Positions 27,337-35,902 of a stretch of DNA of 64,000 bases are shown here, one piece after another; position 1 is the first letter of the stretch; each line of letters opens with the position of its first letter. The notes below the pieces were generated by a model. That model searched no databases and was not told the DNA's origin. It was given only the letters and a program-made list of their open reading frames with translations. This DNA is from Caldalkalibacillus uzonensis (GTDB lineage: Bacteria > Bacillota > Bacilli > Caldalkalibacillales > Caldalkalibacillaceae). Where the stretch lies: assembly GCF_030814135.1 (NCBI RefSeq), contig NZ_JAUSUQ010000003.1, positions 62,001 through 126,000 of the forward strand. Reading direction: 5' to 3'. Position numbers and translations under genes: made by a program.

Positions 27337-28349
27337 GACAAGAGCACCTCCACTTCAACCCCTTGGACCTTGAGGTGATCAATCGCCCGGTTCACTTCAG
27401 CCTCGTCGCCTGTAACCTGAATATACAGTGTGCCGTAGGACGCATCTTTTAGCCGGCTGATTTTACCCTGTAAAATGTTGACTTCTATTTCAAACTGACG
27501 GATGAGCTGACTGATGACCGGTTTCCCGGCTGCCTCTCCCATAAAGCGGCACTCTAAAACCCAGCCGTTATGGACATGCCTTTCCGCTGAAGCAGACAGA
27601 GCCTCATCCGATTCTGTCACCTGCTTCACAAACTGCTTGGTGATCTCTTGCTGGGGGTGGTGGAAAATATCAGTGACATCCCCCAACTCAACCACACGGC
27701 CCGCCTCCATCACAGCCACCCGGTCACATATTTTGCGGATAACATGCATTTCATGGGTAATCAACACAATCGTTAAACCCAGACGGCGGTTAATCTCCTT
27801 TAACAGATCTAAAATCGAATCGGTCGTTTTTGGGTCCAAAGCGGATGTTGCTTCGTCACACAGCAACACATGGGGTTCATTGGCCAACGCACGGGCAATA
27901 CCCACGCGCTGCTTCTGCCCACCACTCAGTTGGGAAGGATATTGATCTTCTTTGCCATCCAAGCCGACCAGATTAATCAGCTCCTTGGCCCGTTGTTCCC
28001 TCTGCGCTTTGGGCACCCCCGCAATTTCCAGGGGAAACATTATATTCTCTTTCACAGTGCGGGACCAGAGCAGATTAAAATGTTGAAAAATCATACCAAT
28101 TTTTTGCCTTTTTTGGCGCAACTGTCTGGTGGACAAAGTGCTTAAGTCGGTGCCGTCCAGGATGACTTTTCCTTCTGTTGGTGCTTCCAGCAGGTTAATC
28201 ATGCGGATCAAAGTGCTTTTACCTGCACCACTGTAGCCAATCACACCGAAAATCTCACCCTTTTTGATGGAGAGGGAGACGTGATCCACAGCTGTAATAT
28301 CCTGCTTTTTAGATTTAAAGCGTTTGACGATATTTTGAATCTCGATCAT
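27333..28349 (-). CDS. metN: MetN, methionine ABC transporter ATPase (copy 1)
   Basis: 338 residues from ATG 28349, with AGGTGG four bases upstream; an in-frame TTG at 28367 gives a less likely longer form. Walker A GYSGAGKST, signature LSGGQKQRVGIARAL, Walker B VLLCDEATSALDP and H-loop VLITHEMHV are present. The C-terminal NIL (ACT-like) domain (about 255-338) is the methionine-sensing trans-inhibition domain. It is the first gene after the SAM-I riboswitch. Confidence 0.95.
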   Translation of the reverse strand: MIEIQNIVKRFKSKKQDITAVDHVSLSIKKGEIFGVIGYSGAGKSTLIRMINLLEAPTEGKVILDGTDLSTLSTRQLRQKRQKIGMIFQHFNLLWSRTVKENIMFPLEIAGVPKAQREQRAKELINLVGLDGKEDQYPSQLSGGQKQRVGIARALANEPHVLLCDEATSALDPKTTDSILDLLKEINRRLGLTIVLITHEMHVIRKICDRVAVMEAGRVVELGDVTDIFHHPQQEITKQFVKQVTESDEALSASAERHVHNGWVLECRFMGEAAGKPVISQLIRQFEIEVNILQGKISRLKDASYGTLYIQVTGDEAEVNRAIDHLKVQGVEVEVLLS

Positions 28350-28400
28350 AAATCCACCTGCTTTCAACCCCTTTAAAGGAGCAAAAAGATGTAATCAAAT

Positions 28401-28560
28401 AAAAAATCCTTTCTGAGATGCAGAAAGGATGTCGTGTACCACTTCATCCTCTCATCTCTCGAAGATATGACATCTTCGCAGGAATTGGCACCTTTCCAGA
28501 CTATTATCTGGCGGTTGCCGGGTTTCATCGGGCCAGTCCCTCCACCTCTCTGGATAAGAG
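28401..28560 (-). promoter_or_regulatory. SAM-I (S-box) riboswitch with terminator, upstream of metN copy 1
   Basis: Minus strand. The aptamer is closed by P1 CTCTTATC (28553-28560) with GATGAGAG (28449-28456). Inside are the conserved GGAGGGACTGGCCC, GATGAAACCCGGCAACC and AAGGTGCCAATTCC blocks. The expression platform ends with the terminator stem ATCCTTTCTG/CAGAAAGGAT (28406-28430) and T6. SAM binding should switch off the metN-metI-metQ operon. A -10 like TATAAT is seen at 28570-28575. Confidence 0.97.
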
Positions 28561-28686
28561 TGTCACTTGATTATATGATGGTTTTCATCCTGTTTTACTT
28601 AACAAGTCGATGTGTATCGACTTCTGAGTAAGTACTATATCACCATATCCCAGACTTGTAAACAGCCAAAATAAAAGATTGTATTT

Positions 28687-30075
28687 TCAGATCTGTGCGC
28701 AAAATAAATAATTAGCCTCCACTGCGGAACGGGGTTCCTTTGTGGAGGGTTGCTGAAATATATTATTTTTCTTTTTGATGTCGCTTTTCTCCTTGTTGTG
28801 CTGCTCCTTTATTTGGCCAGGTTGTTTTCTCTCTTTCGGTTTGTCATCGTTCTTTTTTTCACTGCGTGATTCAGAGTTTGCGCGATCAGACTGGACTGGC
28901 CTTAACATCATCTTATCTTGACCATTAGGGGGAAACTCGTTCCTCTTTTTAGACAAATGGGCAGAAACAAGCTCCCCATTACCCCGGGAAGAAATACTCT
29001 CCTTCCTTTCCAACTCTTCCTCTTCTATTTCTTCCTTACCGCCAGGAGCATCCTGATCATTCATTTTTTCAGGCAAGGTATTGTCTGGAGCAAAATTGTT
29101 TTTTTGAGGTTTGTTCTGGCCATTGGTGTGTGGCTGTGGTTGCTCCGTCTGTTTGTTGCTCTCACCTTGTGGCTCGGCTTCCGATAATGAACGGGATAAT
29201 ACCTGGCCAAGTCCTCCTAAATCCCTCGCCAACTCTGAAACGGAACGTTCTTGAATGTCTTCAAGATCTAGATCTAGTTTCTGTTCTAAAGCATAAAGAT
29301 AGATCATATACTTTCCAGGGGACAGACCTACATCTTGTGCTTTGCGGCGAATATCTTGATTGGTGTTCACTTGGTAAAAAATAAGATAGCGTCCCTGATA
29401 AGATTGATCCGATTGACTGTCGTTGTTACTAGCAGATACAGATGTTAGTTCAATCTCTTTCTCATTGAACTGTTCTTCTCTGATACTGGGGCCCATATAG
29501 AAACTGTCAGACTGAATTAATTGGGCCTCTGCTTCTAGCAGTGCCGTTACAATTTGTGGTTCATAATCAAGGATATCCCGGTCTCCCACAGCAGATGTGG
29601 TGACCAGTACATCGGTCACATCTTGCAAATAGCCTTGATCTTGGGCCATGATTAACATATTGACAATAACGTTATGCAAGGAACGATGGGACCAGTCTTC
29701 CATGTACTCTACCAGGCGCTGGCCTTCTGGGTTAAGCCCTTTCAACGTTAGTACTTCCATGGACTTGTTGACACTCATTTCCACACTGGGATTAAGATCA
29801 AGATGCACATAGGCTACAGCCGTATGGTCCGGCCCAAGGGCCATATAACCGATCAGGGTTAAAAATAAGATGAGACATGAGGCCACCAAAGCAATTGTTG
29901 GAATGTGGAATCGCCTCTTTATAGGCCTATCCACCATTTCACTAGCCGGTAACTCAACTTCATCCCCAATTTGTATCCGTTCCTCTTTCCGTTTCCGTAT
30001 AGCATGGAAAGTCCCTTCATTCGTCATAACAATGGCTTCAGTTTCTTTAATCTCTAGAACAATGCCTTTTGCCAT
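28687..30075 (-). CDS. rsgI: RsgI-type anti-sigma-I factor
   Basis: 462 residues. A short N-terminal RsgI domain (1-55, MAKGIVLEIKETEAIVMTNEGTFHAIRK) binds SigI in the cytoplasm. A single membrane helix (about 58-80) leads to an extracellular domain with the family motif VHLDLNPSVEMSVNKSMEVL. The remaining 150 residues are low-complexity, rich in Glu, Gln, Asn, Lys and Pro. No carbohydrate-binding module is visible, unlike clostridial RsgI sensors. GGGGGG precedes the ATG at 30075, and the gene follows sigI after two bases. It should hold SigI inactive until heat or envelope stress. Confidence 0.93.
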   Translation of the reverse strand: MAKGIVLEIKETEAIVMTNEGTFHAIRKRKEERIQIGDEVELPASEMVDRPIKRRFHIPTIALVASCLILFLTLIGYMALGPDHTAVAYVHLDLNPSVEMSVNKSMEVLTLKGLNPEGQRLVEYMEDWSHRSLHNVIVNMLIMAQDQGYLQDVTDVLVTTSAVGDRDILDYEPQIVTALLEAEAQLIQSDSFYMGPSIREEQFNEKEIELTSVSASNNDSQSDQSYQGRYLIFYQVNTNQDIRRKAQDVGLSPGKYMIYLYALEQKLDLDLEDIQERSVSELARDLGGLGQVLSRSLSEAEPQGESNKQTEQPQPHTNGQNKPQKNNFAPDNTLPEKMNDQDAPGGKEEIEEEELERKESISSRGNGELVSAHLSKKRNEFPPNGQDKMMLRPVQSDRANSESRSEKKNDDKPKERKQPGQIKEQHNKEKSDIKKKNNIFQQPSTKEPRSAVEANYLFCAQI

Positions 30076-30077
30076 TC

Positions 30078-30872
30078 TTATCCCCCCTTTCTCCCTTGGA
30101 CTTGTTCAGGTTCAATATAAGAGCGCAAGCATTCAAACTGGCCAATATAGATCAAGGCCATCGCTATAATATATTTTCGGTTTCTCTCCACAGTTTTACG
30201 ACTGCAATTGACAAATTTGAGCAAATGTTTTAAAGGAAGCTGTTTCTTCTCCAGTAAATAGTTAGCAAGTTCAGGTTTACTAGCTAAGATTTTGGCAATC
30301 TGTTTGGCATTTTCTCTGGCATCTATGTGTTTTGGGCAGCATTCAACCAAATCGGAAAAAGTAATATCAAACTTTTTTAGAAACAGTTGGTACTCCTGAA
30401 TCTCCTCTCTTCTTCTTTCTCTATCCATTTCTTCCTTATATTGGGATATAGAGGCGTTGATTTGAGCCAAACTCTCCACTTGTTCCTCTTCATCTTTCGA
30501 GTCCTGTTCAAGCAGAATATCCCGGGTCTGTCTGGTTTCTTTACGAATATAATCAATGACCCGGCGACGAATGACCATTTCAGCAAATGACAAAAAATGA
30601 CTCCCTTGCTCCTCATCATAAGTTTCGATCGCTTCATTGAACGCTTCCAAGGCTATACTATATTCATCCCTAGAGCGATCAATGTATTGCTTACACACTT
30701 TTGACGCCACTTTAATCATAAACGGTGTATATTGACTAATCAGTTCATTACGCATGTCAATGTTAACTTTAGCTTGTTGGACTAACTGTTCAATGGCTGG
30801 TGATTCTTCTATAGAAACCGCTGATTGTTTGTTTAACCATTTCCCCACAATCATAGATAACAAGGTGCTCAC
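30078..30872 (-). CDS. sigI: SigI, RNA polymerase sigma factor of the sigma-I family
   Basis: 264 residues, close to B. subtilis SigI. Region 2 reads QYTPFMIKVASKVCKQYIDRSRDEYSIALEAFNEAIETYDEEQGSHFLSFAEMVIRRRVIDYIRKE. The C-terminal SigI-specific DNA-binding part (LKHLLKFVNCSRKTVERNRKYIIAMALI) follows. The start taken is GTG 30872; a later ATG at 30854 is also possible because no strong ribosome binding site decides. Controls heat-stress and cell-wall genes in bacilli. A candidate autoregulatory promoter and rsgI immediately downstream complete the module. Confidence 0.93.
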   Translation of the reverse strand: MSTLLSMIVGKWLNKQSAVSIEESPAIEQLVQQAKVNIDMRNELISQYTPFMIKVASKVCKQYIDRSRDEYSIALEAFNEAIETYDEEQGSHFLSFAEMVIRRRVIDYIRKETRQTRDILLEQDSKDEEEQVESLAQINASISQYKEEMDRERRREEIQEYQLFLKKFDITFSDLVECCPKHIDARENAKQIAKILASKPELANYLLEKKQLPLKHLLKFVNCSRKTVERNRKYIIAMALIYIGQFECLRSYIEPEQVQGRKGG

Positions 30873-30890
30873 CTCTCAATAATATTAGTA

Positions 30891-30919
30891 TTCGTTGAGC
30901 GATTTGCTTTTTACAGGGT
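30891..30919 (-). promoter_or_regulatory. Candidate SigI-dependent promoter upstream of sigI
   Basis: Minus strand ACCCTG (30914-30919) and CGAA (30891-30894), 19 bases apart, resemble the reported B. subtilis SigI elements ACCCCC and CGAA. Position just before sigI fits autoregulation. The motif is short, so chance is possible. Confidence 0.4.
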
Positions 30920-30929
30920 TGAGGTGATG

Positions 30930-30953
30930 AAAAAAGCTGCTGGTCAACCAGCA
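30930..30953 (-). terminator. Terminator of the zinc-finger-like protein gene
   Basis: TGCTGG (30938-30943) and CCAGCA (30948-30953) form a tight hairpin with a 4-base loop. On the minus strand it is followed by GC and T6. It lies 33 bases after the stop at 30986. Confidence 0.8.
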
Positions 30954-30985
30954 ACTCTATCAATAATGATGGATAATCCAGTGAT

Positions 30986-31408
30986 TTACAAGGTGGAGTT
31001 CATCGACTTAGTTTGCTCCCGGCGCAAGCGGTCGCTTAAAACTTTTAAGCGGTACATCAAGTCTTCCTGCCATTTTTGGTCGTTTAATCTTTTGGCCACT
31101 GATAATAGATCAAGAGCATGGTCGATTTGCTCCCGCAGCACGTCCTCTGTGGTTCCAGCTAAATCAATACAATCTGTAAACAGCGTTTCTATCTTCTCTA
31201 TATCGATATAGTCACTCAAATAAACTTCTGGGGCATGATCAGCATGGGCGTATTCCGCCAATATCTCATACTCATCGCGAATTTTTTCGTGCACAGCAAA
31301 CGACTGGCAAATGGGACAATAGACAATAGGGACGTCGTGTATCAAGGTTTGCTTATATTTTACCGTTCCGATTGCCCCTGTCATACTAGCTCCGCAGCAA
31401 AAGCTCAT
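30986..31408 (-). CDS. Protein with N-terminal zinc-ribbon-like cysteines, unknown function
   Basis: 140 residues, family not recognised. The N-terminal 35 residues contain CC (4-5) and CPIC (31-34), a spacing like YgiT-type or other zinc ribbons (MSFCCGASMTGAIGTVKYKQ..YCPIC). The remainder is acidic and helical (DYIDIEKIETLFTDCIDLAGTTEDVLREQIDHALDLLSVAKRL). AGGGAGGGG precedes the ATG. Its start overlaps the stop of a 67-residue reading frame by four bases (ATGA). Located directly upstream of sigI on the same strand but separated by a terminator. Confidence 0.7.
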   Translation of the reverse strand: MSFCCGASMTGAIGTVKYKQTLIHDVPIVYCPICQSFAVHEKIRDEYEILAEYAHADHAPEVYLSDYIDIEKIETLFTDCIDLAGTTEDVLREQIDHALDLLSVAKRLNDQKWQEDLMYRLKVLSDRLRREQTKSMNSTL

Positions 31409-31608
31409 CTCCAGCCCCTCCCTCTAATTAGGTTTAAGACAAGAATTGCGCCATTCCATAAAAAAACAGCATAGTTTTTGGAGAGGTGATCATCTACATC
31501 ATGGTAAATCGCTCGTTGTGGATTGGGCCCACACTTTAACATAAAGGTTATCACAGGATCGCGGTGAACGCCAGCCACAACTTTTGCTAAATCATCATCA
31601 GGTGACAT
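31405..31608 (-). CDS. Possible small 67-residue protein
   Basis: Short frame from ATG 31608 with AAAGGAG four to five bases before it, ending in an ATGA overlap with the next gene. The good ribosome binding site and coupling support it, but the product has no recognisable domain (one Cys, a short hydrophobic stretch FLWNGAILVLNLI near the end). It could equally be a leader frame for the downstream gene. Confidence 0.4.
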   Translation of the reverse strand: MSPDDDLAKVVAGVHRDPVITFMLKCGPNPQRAIYHDVDDHLSKNYAVFLWNGAILVLNLIRGRGWR

Positions 31609-31683
31609 CAGACTCCTTTAAAACCTGTGGAACTGGAAACATGTTTCTGAGCATTAAAGTTGATTTTTAACATGGATATTATA

Positions 31684-31698
31684 TTATAATAATTATAA
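31684..31698. promoter_or_regulatory. PerR box upstream of the Grx-TrxR fusion
   Basis: TTATAATAATTATAA is an exact match to the Bacillus PerR consensus TTATAATNATTATAA. It overlaps a plausible -10 region (TTGATT at 31660-31665 as -35) 40-55 bases before the start codon, so PerR would block transcription until peroxide oxidises it. Confidence 0.8.
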
Positions 31699-31736
31699 TA
31701 TAGAAATCATTATCAAATTCTGAAGGAGTGGATCTT

Positions 31737-32981
31737 GTGAAGATTGTTGTTTATACCAGCATTGGTTGTCCTTACTGTGAAAAAATCAAAAATGACCTAA
31801 AAACGTGGGGCTATACCAATTATGAAGAGAAAAATGTTCAAGAGAATCCATCCTATTTTGATGAACTGCATGAGCATGGCATCTTCTCCACCCCAGTCAC
31901 ATTTGTTAATGGTGAGGCTGTTGTTGGCTACCGTCCCAATAAAATGAAACAAATCCTGGGTGTGAACGAAGAGAATCAAAACAACAATGCGAATCAAGAA
32001 AACAAAGAGTCCATCTTCCAGCCTGTGGATAAAAAAATTCTTGAAGAAGTGTGGGATTTTGTCACCATTGGCGGCGGTCCAGCCGGCGCATCAGCTGCTG
32101 TCTATGCCGCTCGTGGCAACTTGAAAACACTGGTTATTGATAAAGCACCAACCTCCGGTACACTGGCCATCACCCATAAAATTGCCAACTATCCTGGTGT
32201 ACGCGAGGAATTAACCGGGTTGGCTTTGCTGGAAAGAATGCAGCTACAAGCCAAAGATTTCGGGGCTACTTTTGTGCAAAGCAATGTCATTTCTGTTGAT
32301 TTCAGCCAGGAGATTAAAGAACTTGAAGTTCCAGAAGGGAAAATCAAGGCCAAATCGGTGTTTATTGCTGTTGGAGCCAAAGCACCGTCCAGCAAAATCA
32401 AAGGGGAAGAAGAGTTTACCGGCCGTGGGGTCAGCTATTGCTCCACCTGCGATGCGGCATTCTTTAAAGGTATGACCGTGGCCGTGGCCGGTGAAACGGA
32501 AGAAGCCGTTTCTGAAGCTTATGCTTTGAGCAAACATGCTGACAAAGTGTTGTTCCTCATCCCGGGAAGTAAGTTAAAGGGAGATGCCGATGTCAGTCTG
32601 GTAGAAAATCTGCCTAATGTCAAAATCTATTGGAAACACCGTATAAAGGAAATATTTGGGGAAAAGAAAGTGGAAGGAATCCGCGTGCAGGATGATCAGC
32701 GGGAGCTGGTAACCTGGCATGTGGACGGTGTCTTCCTCTATTTGGCTGGCATGAAACCGGGAACCGACTTCCTGCAGGATGCTGTTGAACGGGATGAAGA
32801 AGGCTATGTCATTGTTGACGAAACCTTGCGCACTAACGTTGACGGAGTCTTTGCCGGAGGCGATGCGAGACGCACACCCATCAAGCAGGCCGTCATCTCA
32901 GCGGCTGATGGCTGCATTGCTGCCATGGGCGCTGACCAGCATGTGAACAAGCGCAAAAAAATGAGACCGCAATACAGCTGA
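31737..32981 (+). CDS. Glutaredoxin-domain / thioredoxin-reductase-like flavoprotein fusion
   Basis: 414 residues from GTG 31737 (AAGGAG eight bases upstream). An N-terminal glutaredoxin-like domain (about 1-77, CPYC at 11-14, TPVTFV cis-Pro loop) joins through an Asn-rich linker to a TrxR-like FAD domain (GGGPAG near 112-117, C235-x2-C238 in SYCSTCDA, GGDARRTPIKQAV). The NADPH subdomain is degenerate: GETEEA (252-257) replaces GGGDSA-type GxGxxA, and the HRR arginines that bind the 2' phosphate are missing (LFLIPGSKLKGD). So the electron donor may not be NADPH. AhpF-like domain order and a perfect PerR box point to peroxide defence. Confidence 0.88.
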   Translation: MKIVVYTSIGCPYCEKIKNDLKTWGYTNYEEKNVQENPSYFDELHEHGIFSTPVTFVNGEAVVGYRPNKMKQILGVNEENQNNNANQENKESIFQPVDKKILEEVWDFVTIGGGPAGASAAVYAARGNLKTLVIDKAPTSGTLAITHKIANYPGVREELTGLALLERMQLQAKDFGATFVQSNVISVDFSQEIKELEVPEGKIKAKSVFIAVGAKAPSSKIKGEEEFTGRGVSYCSTCDAAFFKGMTVAVAGETEEAVSEAYALSKHADKVLFLIPGSKLKGDADVSLVENLPNVKIYWKHRIKEIFGEKKVEGIRVQDDQRELVTWHVDGVFLYLAGMKPGTDFLQDAVERDEEGYVIVDETLRTNVDGVFAGGDARRTPIKQAVISAADGCIAAMGADQHVNKRKKMRPQYS

Positions 32982-33015
32982 TTCAAGAGTTTGTCGCTAA
33001 ATCAGGCGGAGAAAG

Positions 33016-33048
33016 AAAAGGGAAGGGTTATAGTCAGAACCCCTCCCT
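33016..33048 (-). terminator. Terminator of trpB
   Basis: GGGAAGGGTT (33020-33029) pairs with AACCCCTCCC (33039-33048) with one mismatch. On the minus strand it is followed by TTTTCTTTC. It lies about 47 bases after the trpB stop. Confidence 0.7.
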
Positions 33049-33094
33049 ACCACTAGCTCTGCCTTAGCCATTGCTCTGCCAGCCTAAACGCTCA

Positions 33095-34267
33095 TCAGCT
33101 GTTTTGCTTCAGCATGTTAAACACCTGCTGAACATCTTTGTCCCCGCGGCCGGACAAATTAACAATGATCACCTGATCTTGACTCAAAGTGGGGGCCAGC
33201 TTACAAACATAAGCGATCGCATGGGCACTTTCCAAAGCAGGAATAATGCCTTCAGTTTGGGACAAAAATTGAAAAGCCTCCACCACTTCCTCATTGGTCA
33301 CTGTCACATATTCCGCCCGTCCCGACACTTTCAGGTGGCTGTGCTCAGGACCAATGCCCGGGTAATCCAGTCCGGCAGCAATAGAGTACGTGGGTTTGGG
33401 ATTTCCTTCTTCATCTAATAACACAAGGCATTTAAAGCCATGAATAACCGCCGGGACACCTTGCGTTAGAGTGGCAGCCTGATCTGGCTCCACTCCGATC
33501 AAACGCACATCAGGTTCATCCAGATAATGGGCAAAAGCACCGATGGCATTACTGCCCCCGCCCACACAGGCGATCACGGCATCAGGCAAACGCCCTTCTT
33601 GTGCAATGATCTGCTGCTTAGATTCCTCACTGATGACAGCTTGAAAATGTTTAACCATACTGGGAAAGGGATGCGGGCCCACTGCCGAACCCAATAAGTA
33701 AAAGGTATCTTTGTAGTTTTGAACCAGATCATTAAGAGCTTCATCTACCGCATCCTTTAGGCGTCCTTGCCCCTTTTCAACGGGCACCACCTTGGCTCCC
33801 AACAGCTCCATGCGAAACACATTGAGCGCTTGTCTTCGTGTATCCTCCGCACCCATGTAAATCGTGCAGTCCAGGCCAAACATAGCACAAGCCGTTGCTG
33901 TCGCTACACCATGCTGTCCCGCCCCTGTTTCGGCAATCACCCGTTTGGCACCCATCCGTTTGGCGAGCAGTATCTGACCTATCACGTTGTTAATTTTGTG
34001 GGACCCGGTATGATTCAAATCTTCCCGCTTAAGATAGATCTTGGCCCCACCCAATTGCTCTGTCAGGCGCTGGGCATAGGTTAAGGGACTGGGGCGTCCC
34101 ACAAACTCCTTTAAATAATATCGGAACTCTTGATTGAAGTCCGGATCATCCTTGTACCTTTCAAACTGTTCGGCCAGAACATCCAAAACCTCTTGTAACT
34201 CCGGTGGTACGAAGCTGCCACCAAATTCTCCAAAGTATCCTTTCTGCTCTTGCTGAACTGTGCTCAT
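33095..34267 (-). CDS. trpB: Tryptophan synthase beta chain, solitary
   Basis: 390 residues, full-length TrpB1 type. Joins indole and serine to give tryptophan with PLP bound to K91 (HTGSHKINN). The phosphate loop [12 protein letters not shown] and the glutamate-side motif [11 protein letters not shown] are intact. No trpA or other trp gene adjoins; it is flanked by the redox fusion gene and the pxp operon. It has its own promoter and terminator. AGGAGG precedes the ATG. It may work with a TrpA encoded elsewhere or salvage indole alone. Confidence 0.96.
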   Translation of the reverse strand: MSTVQQEQKGYFGEFGGSFVPPELQEVLDVLAEQFERYKDDPDFNQEFRYYLKEFVGRPSPLTYAQRLTEQLGGAKIYLKREDLNHTGSHKINNVIGQILLAKRMGAKRVIAETGAGQHGVATATACAMFGLDCTIYMGAEDTRRQALNVFRMELLGAKVVPVEKGQGRLKDAVDEALNDLVQNYKDTFYLLGSAVGPHPFPSMVKHFQAVISEESKQQIIAQEGRLPDAVIACVGGGSNAIGAFAHYLDEPDVRLIGVEPDQAATLTQGVPAVIHGFKCLVLLDEEGNPKPTYSIAAGLDYPGIGPEHSHLKVSGRAEYVTVTNEEVVEAFQFLSQTEGIIPALESAHAIAYVCKLAPTLSQDQVIIVNLSGRGDKDVQQVFNMLKQNS

Positions 34268-34313
34268 CTTAACTCCTCCTCATCTCTGCTCAAAAGTTTA
34301 GAAATTTAAACCC

Positions 34314-34342
34314 ATTTTATCACGAACAGGTTAGGGAAACAA
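34314..34342 (-). promoter_or_regulatory. Promoter of trpB
   Basis: Minus strand -35 TTGTTT (34337-34342), 17-base spacer, -10 TAAAAT (34314-34319), about 50 bases upstream of the ATG. A divergent weak TTGTTA-16-TATAGA (34358-34385, plus strand) could serve the pxp operon. Confidence 0.55.
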
Positions 34343-34406
34343 TTAAAAATCTAAAGATTGTTACATGAACAAAAAATATTATAGAATGGGACTAGGGGTG
34401 AGGCAC

Positions 34407-35135
34407 ATGTTTCACATGACAGCACTTGGTGATACAGGAATCAGGGTTCAGCTGGGGTCCACCATCTCTCCCGAGACCAATCAGCTTATCCGCAGCTTTT
34501 CTCTGCTGCTTGAACAAGATAAACACCCTGGTCTCATTGAATGGATACCGACCTATACCTCGATCACCGTTTTTTATGACCCCTATGTCATCAGTTACGA
34601 TGAATTGACTGCTTATCTGCACAGCATCGCAGCCAGTCTGCATCAGGCTGATCTTCCGGAAGCTGAAATTATACATATTCCGACCTGTTACGGGGGAGAG
34701 CTGGGCCCAGATTTGGACAATGTCGCCCGGCACAATGGTCTCACCCCGGAGGAAGTGATCAAAATACACAGCCAGCCAATGTACTTAATCTATATGATGG
34801 GTTTTACACCCGGCTTTCCCTATTTAGGAGGCATGTCCAAACGGATCGCCACGCCTCGTTTAGAAGTGCCACGCTCCAAGGTACCGGCTGGTTCAGTCGG
34901 TATTGCCGGTGAGCAAACAGGAATCTACGCCATGGAAACGCCAGGGGGGTGGCAAATCATTGGCCGCACGCCCTTGAAGCTGTATGATCCTTTACGGGAA
35001 CCTTCCATTCTGCTCAAGGCAGGAAATTATGTTAAATTTGTGCCTATTCCATATGATCGGTACAAACAGATTGAGGAAGCTGTTGAAAAAGGAAGCTATC
35101 AACCCCGAATCACCACATACAGGAGGGAAAGATAG
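34407..35135 (+). CDS. pxpB: 5-oxoprolinase subunit B (KipI-like)
   Basis: 242 residues from ATG 34407, preceded by AGGGG eight bases upstream; the upstream in-frame ATG at 34365 has no site. KipI/PxpB family: YLIYMMGFTPGFPYLGGM and PRLEVPRSKVPAGSVGIAGEQTGIYAMETPGGWQIIGRTP are diagnostic. With PxpA and PxpC it hydrolyses 5-oxoproline (pyroglutamate) to glutamate using ATP, removing a damage product. Its TAG overlaps the GTG of pxpA by one base. Confidence 0.94.
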   Translation: MFHMTALGDTGIRVQLGSTISPETNQLIRSFSLLLEQDKHPGLIEWIPTYTSITVFYDPYVISYDELTAYLHSIAASLHQADLPEAEIIHIPTCYGGELGPDLDNVARHNGLTPEEVIKIHSQPMYLIYMMGFTPGFPYLGGMSKRIATPRLEVPRSKVPAGSVGIAGEQTGIYAMETPGGWQIIGRTPLKLYDPLREPSILLKAGNYVKFVPIPYDRYKQIEEAVEKGSYQPRITTYRRER

Positions 35136-35902
35136 TGGGCTGTCAGGTGGATTTAAACAGTGATCTGGGTGAAAGTTTTGGCGTTTATACCCTTGGCCAG
35201 GATGAACAAGTGTTGGAACACATCACTTCGGCCAACATTGCCTGCGGCTATCATGCCGGGGATCCTAATGTTATGTCCCGTACAGTAAAAATGGCTGCCG
35301 ACAATGGAGTGGGAATCGGAGCCCACCCTGGACTGCCAGATCTGATCGGCTTTGGCCGCCGCCACATGCAGGTAGACCCACAAGATGTGTATCACTTTGT
35401 GTTATATCAAATTGGGGCACTGGCTGCCTTTGCCCGGATTCACCACACAGAGCTGAATCATGTCAAACCTCATGGCGCCTTATATAACATGGCCAGCCGT
35501 GATCCGGAAATCGCCCGAGCTATCTCTGAAGCTGTGTATCATTTTGATCCCCAACTCATCCTGTTTGGCGCCTCAGGCAGCGAGCTGGTCAAAGCAGGCC
35601 GTCAAGTGGGCCTGACAGTGGCTGAAGAGGTGTTTGCCGACCGGACCTATCAGCCAGACGGCACACTCACCCCCCGCACACAGCCGGAAGCCATGATCCA
35701 CGACCCGGAGGTAGCGGCACGAAGAGTAGCCAGTATGATTCTGGAAAGAAAAGTACAGACTGTGGACGGTACAGAAATTCCTATTACTGCCGACACAGTA
35801 TGTGTGCACGGCGATAGCCCCCAAGCGCTCCTATTTGTGCACAAACTAAGGGATTCCCTGCTGAGACAAGGAGTCCAAATCAGACGGGTGGGAACGTTTT
35901 AG
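35135..35902 (+). CDS. pxpA: 5-oxoprolinase subunit A (LamB/YcsF family)
   Basis: 255 residues from GTG 35135 (AGGAGG eight bases upstream). LamB/YcsF family TIM-barrel-like protein: DLNSDLGESFG, ANIACGYHAGDP, GAHPGLPD and VKPHGALYN are the conserved blocks. It is the catalytic partner of PxpB and PxpC. The next gene starts directly after its TAG. Confidence 0.96.
   Translation: MGCQVDLNSDLGESFGVYTLGQDEQVLEHITSANIACGYHAGDPNVMSRTVKMAADNGVGIGAHPGLPDLIGFGRRHMQVDPQDVYHFVLYQIGALAAFARIHHTELNHVKPHGALYNMASRDPEIARAISEAVYHFDPQLILFGASGSELVKAGRQVGLTVAEEVFADRTYQPDGTLTPRTQPEAMIHDPEVAARRVASMILERKVQTVDGTEIPITADTVCVHGDSPQALLFVHKLRDSLLRQGVQIRRVGTF

Noticed and set aside
28434-28631. 65-codon open frame on the plus strand
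   Set aside because: It lies over the SAM-I riboswitch, whose conserved structure on the other strand explains the sequence.
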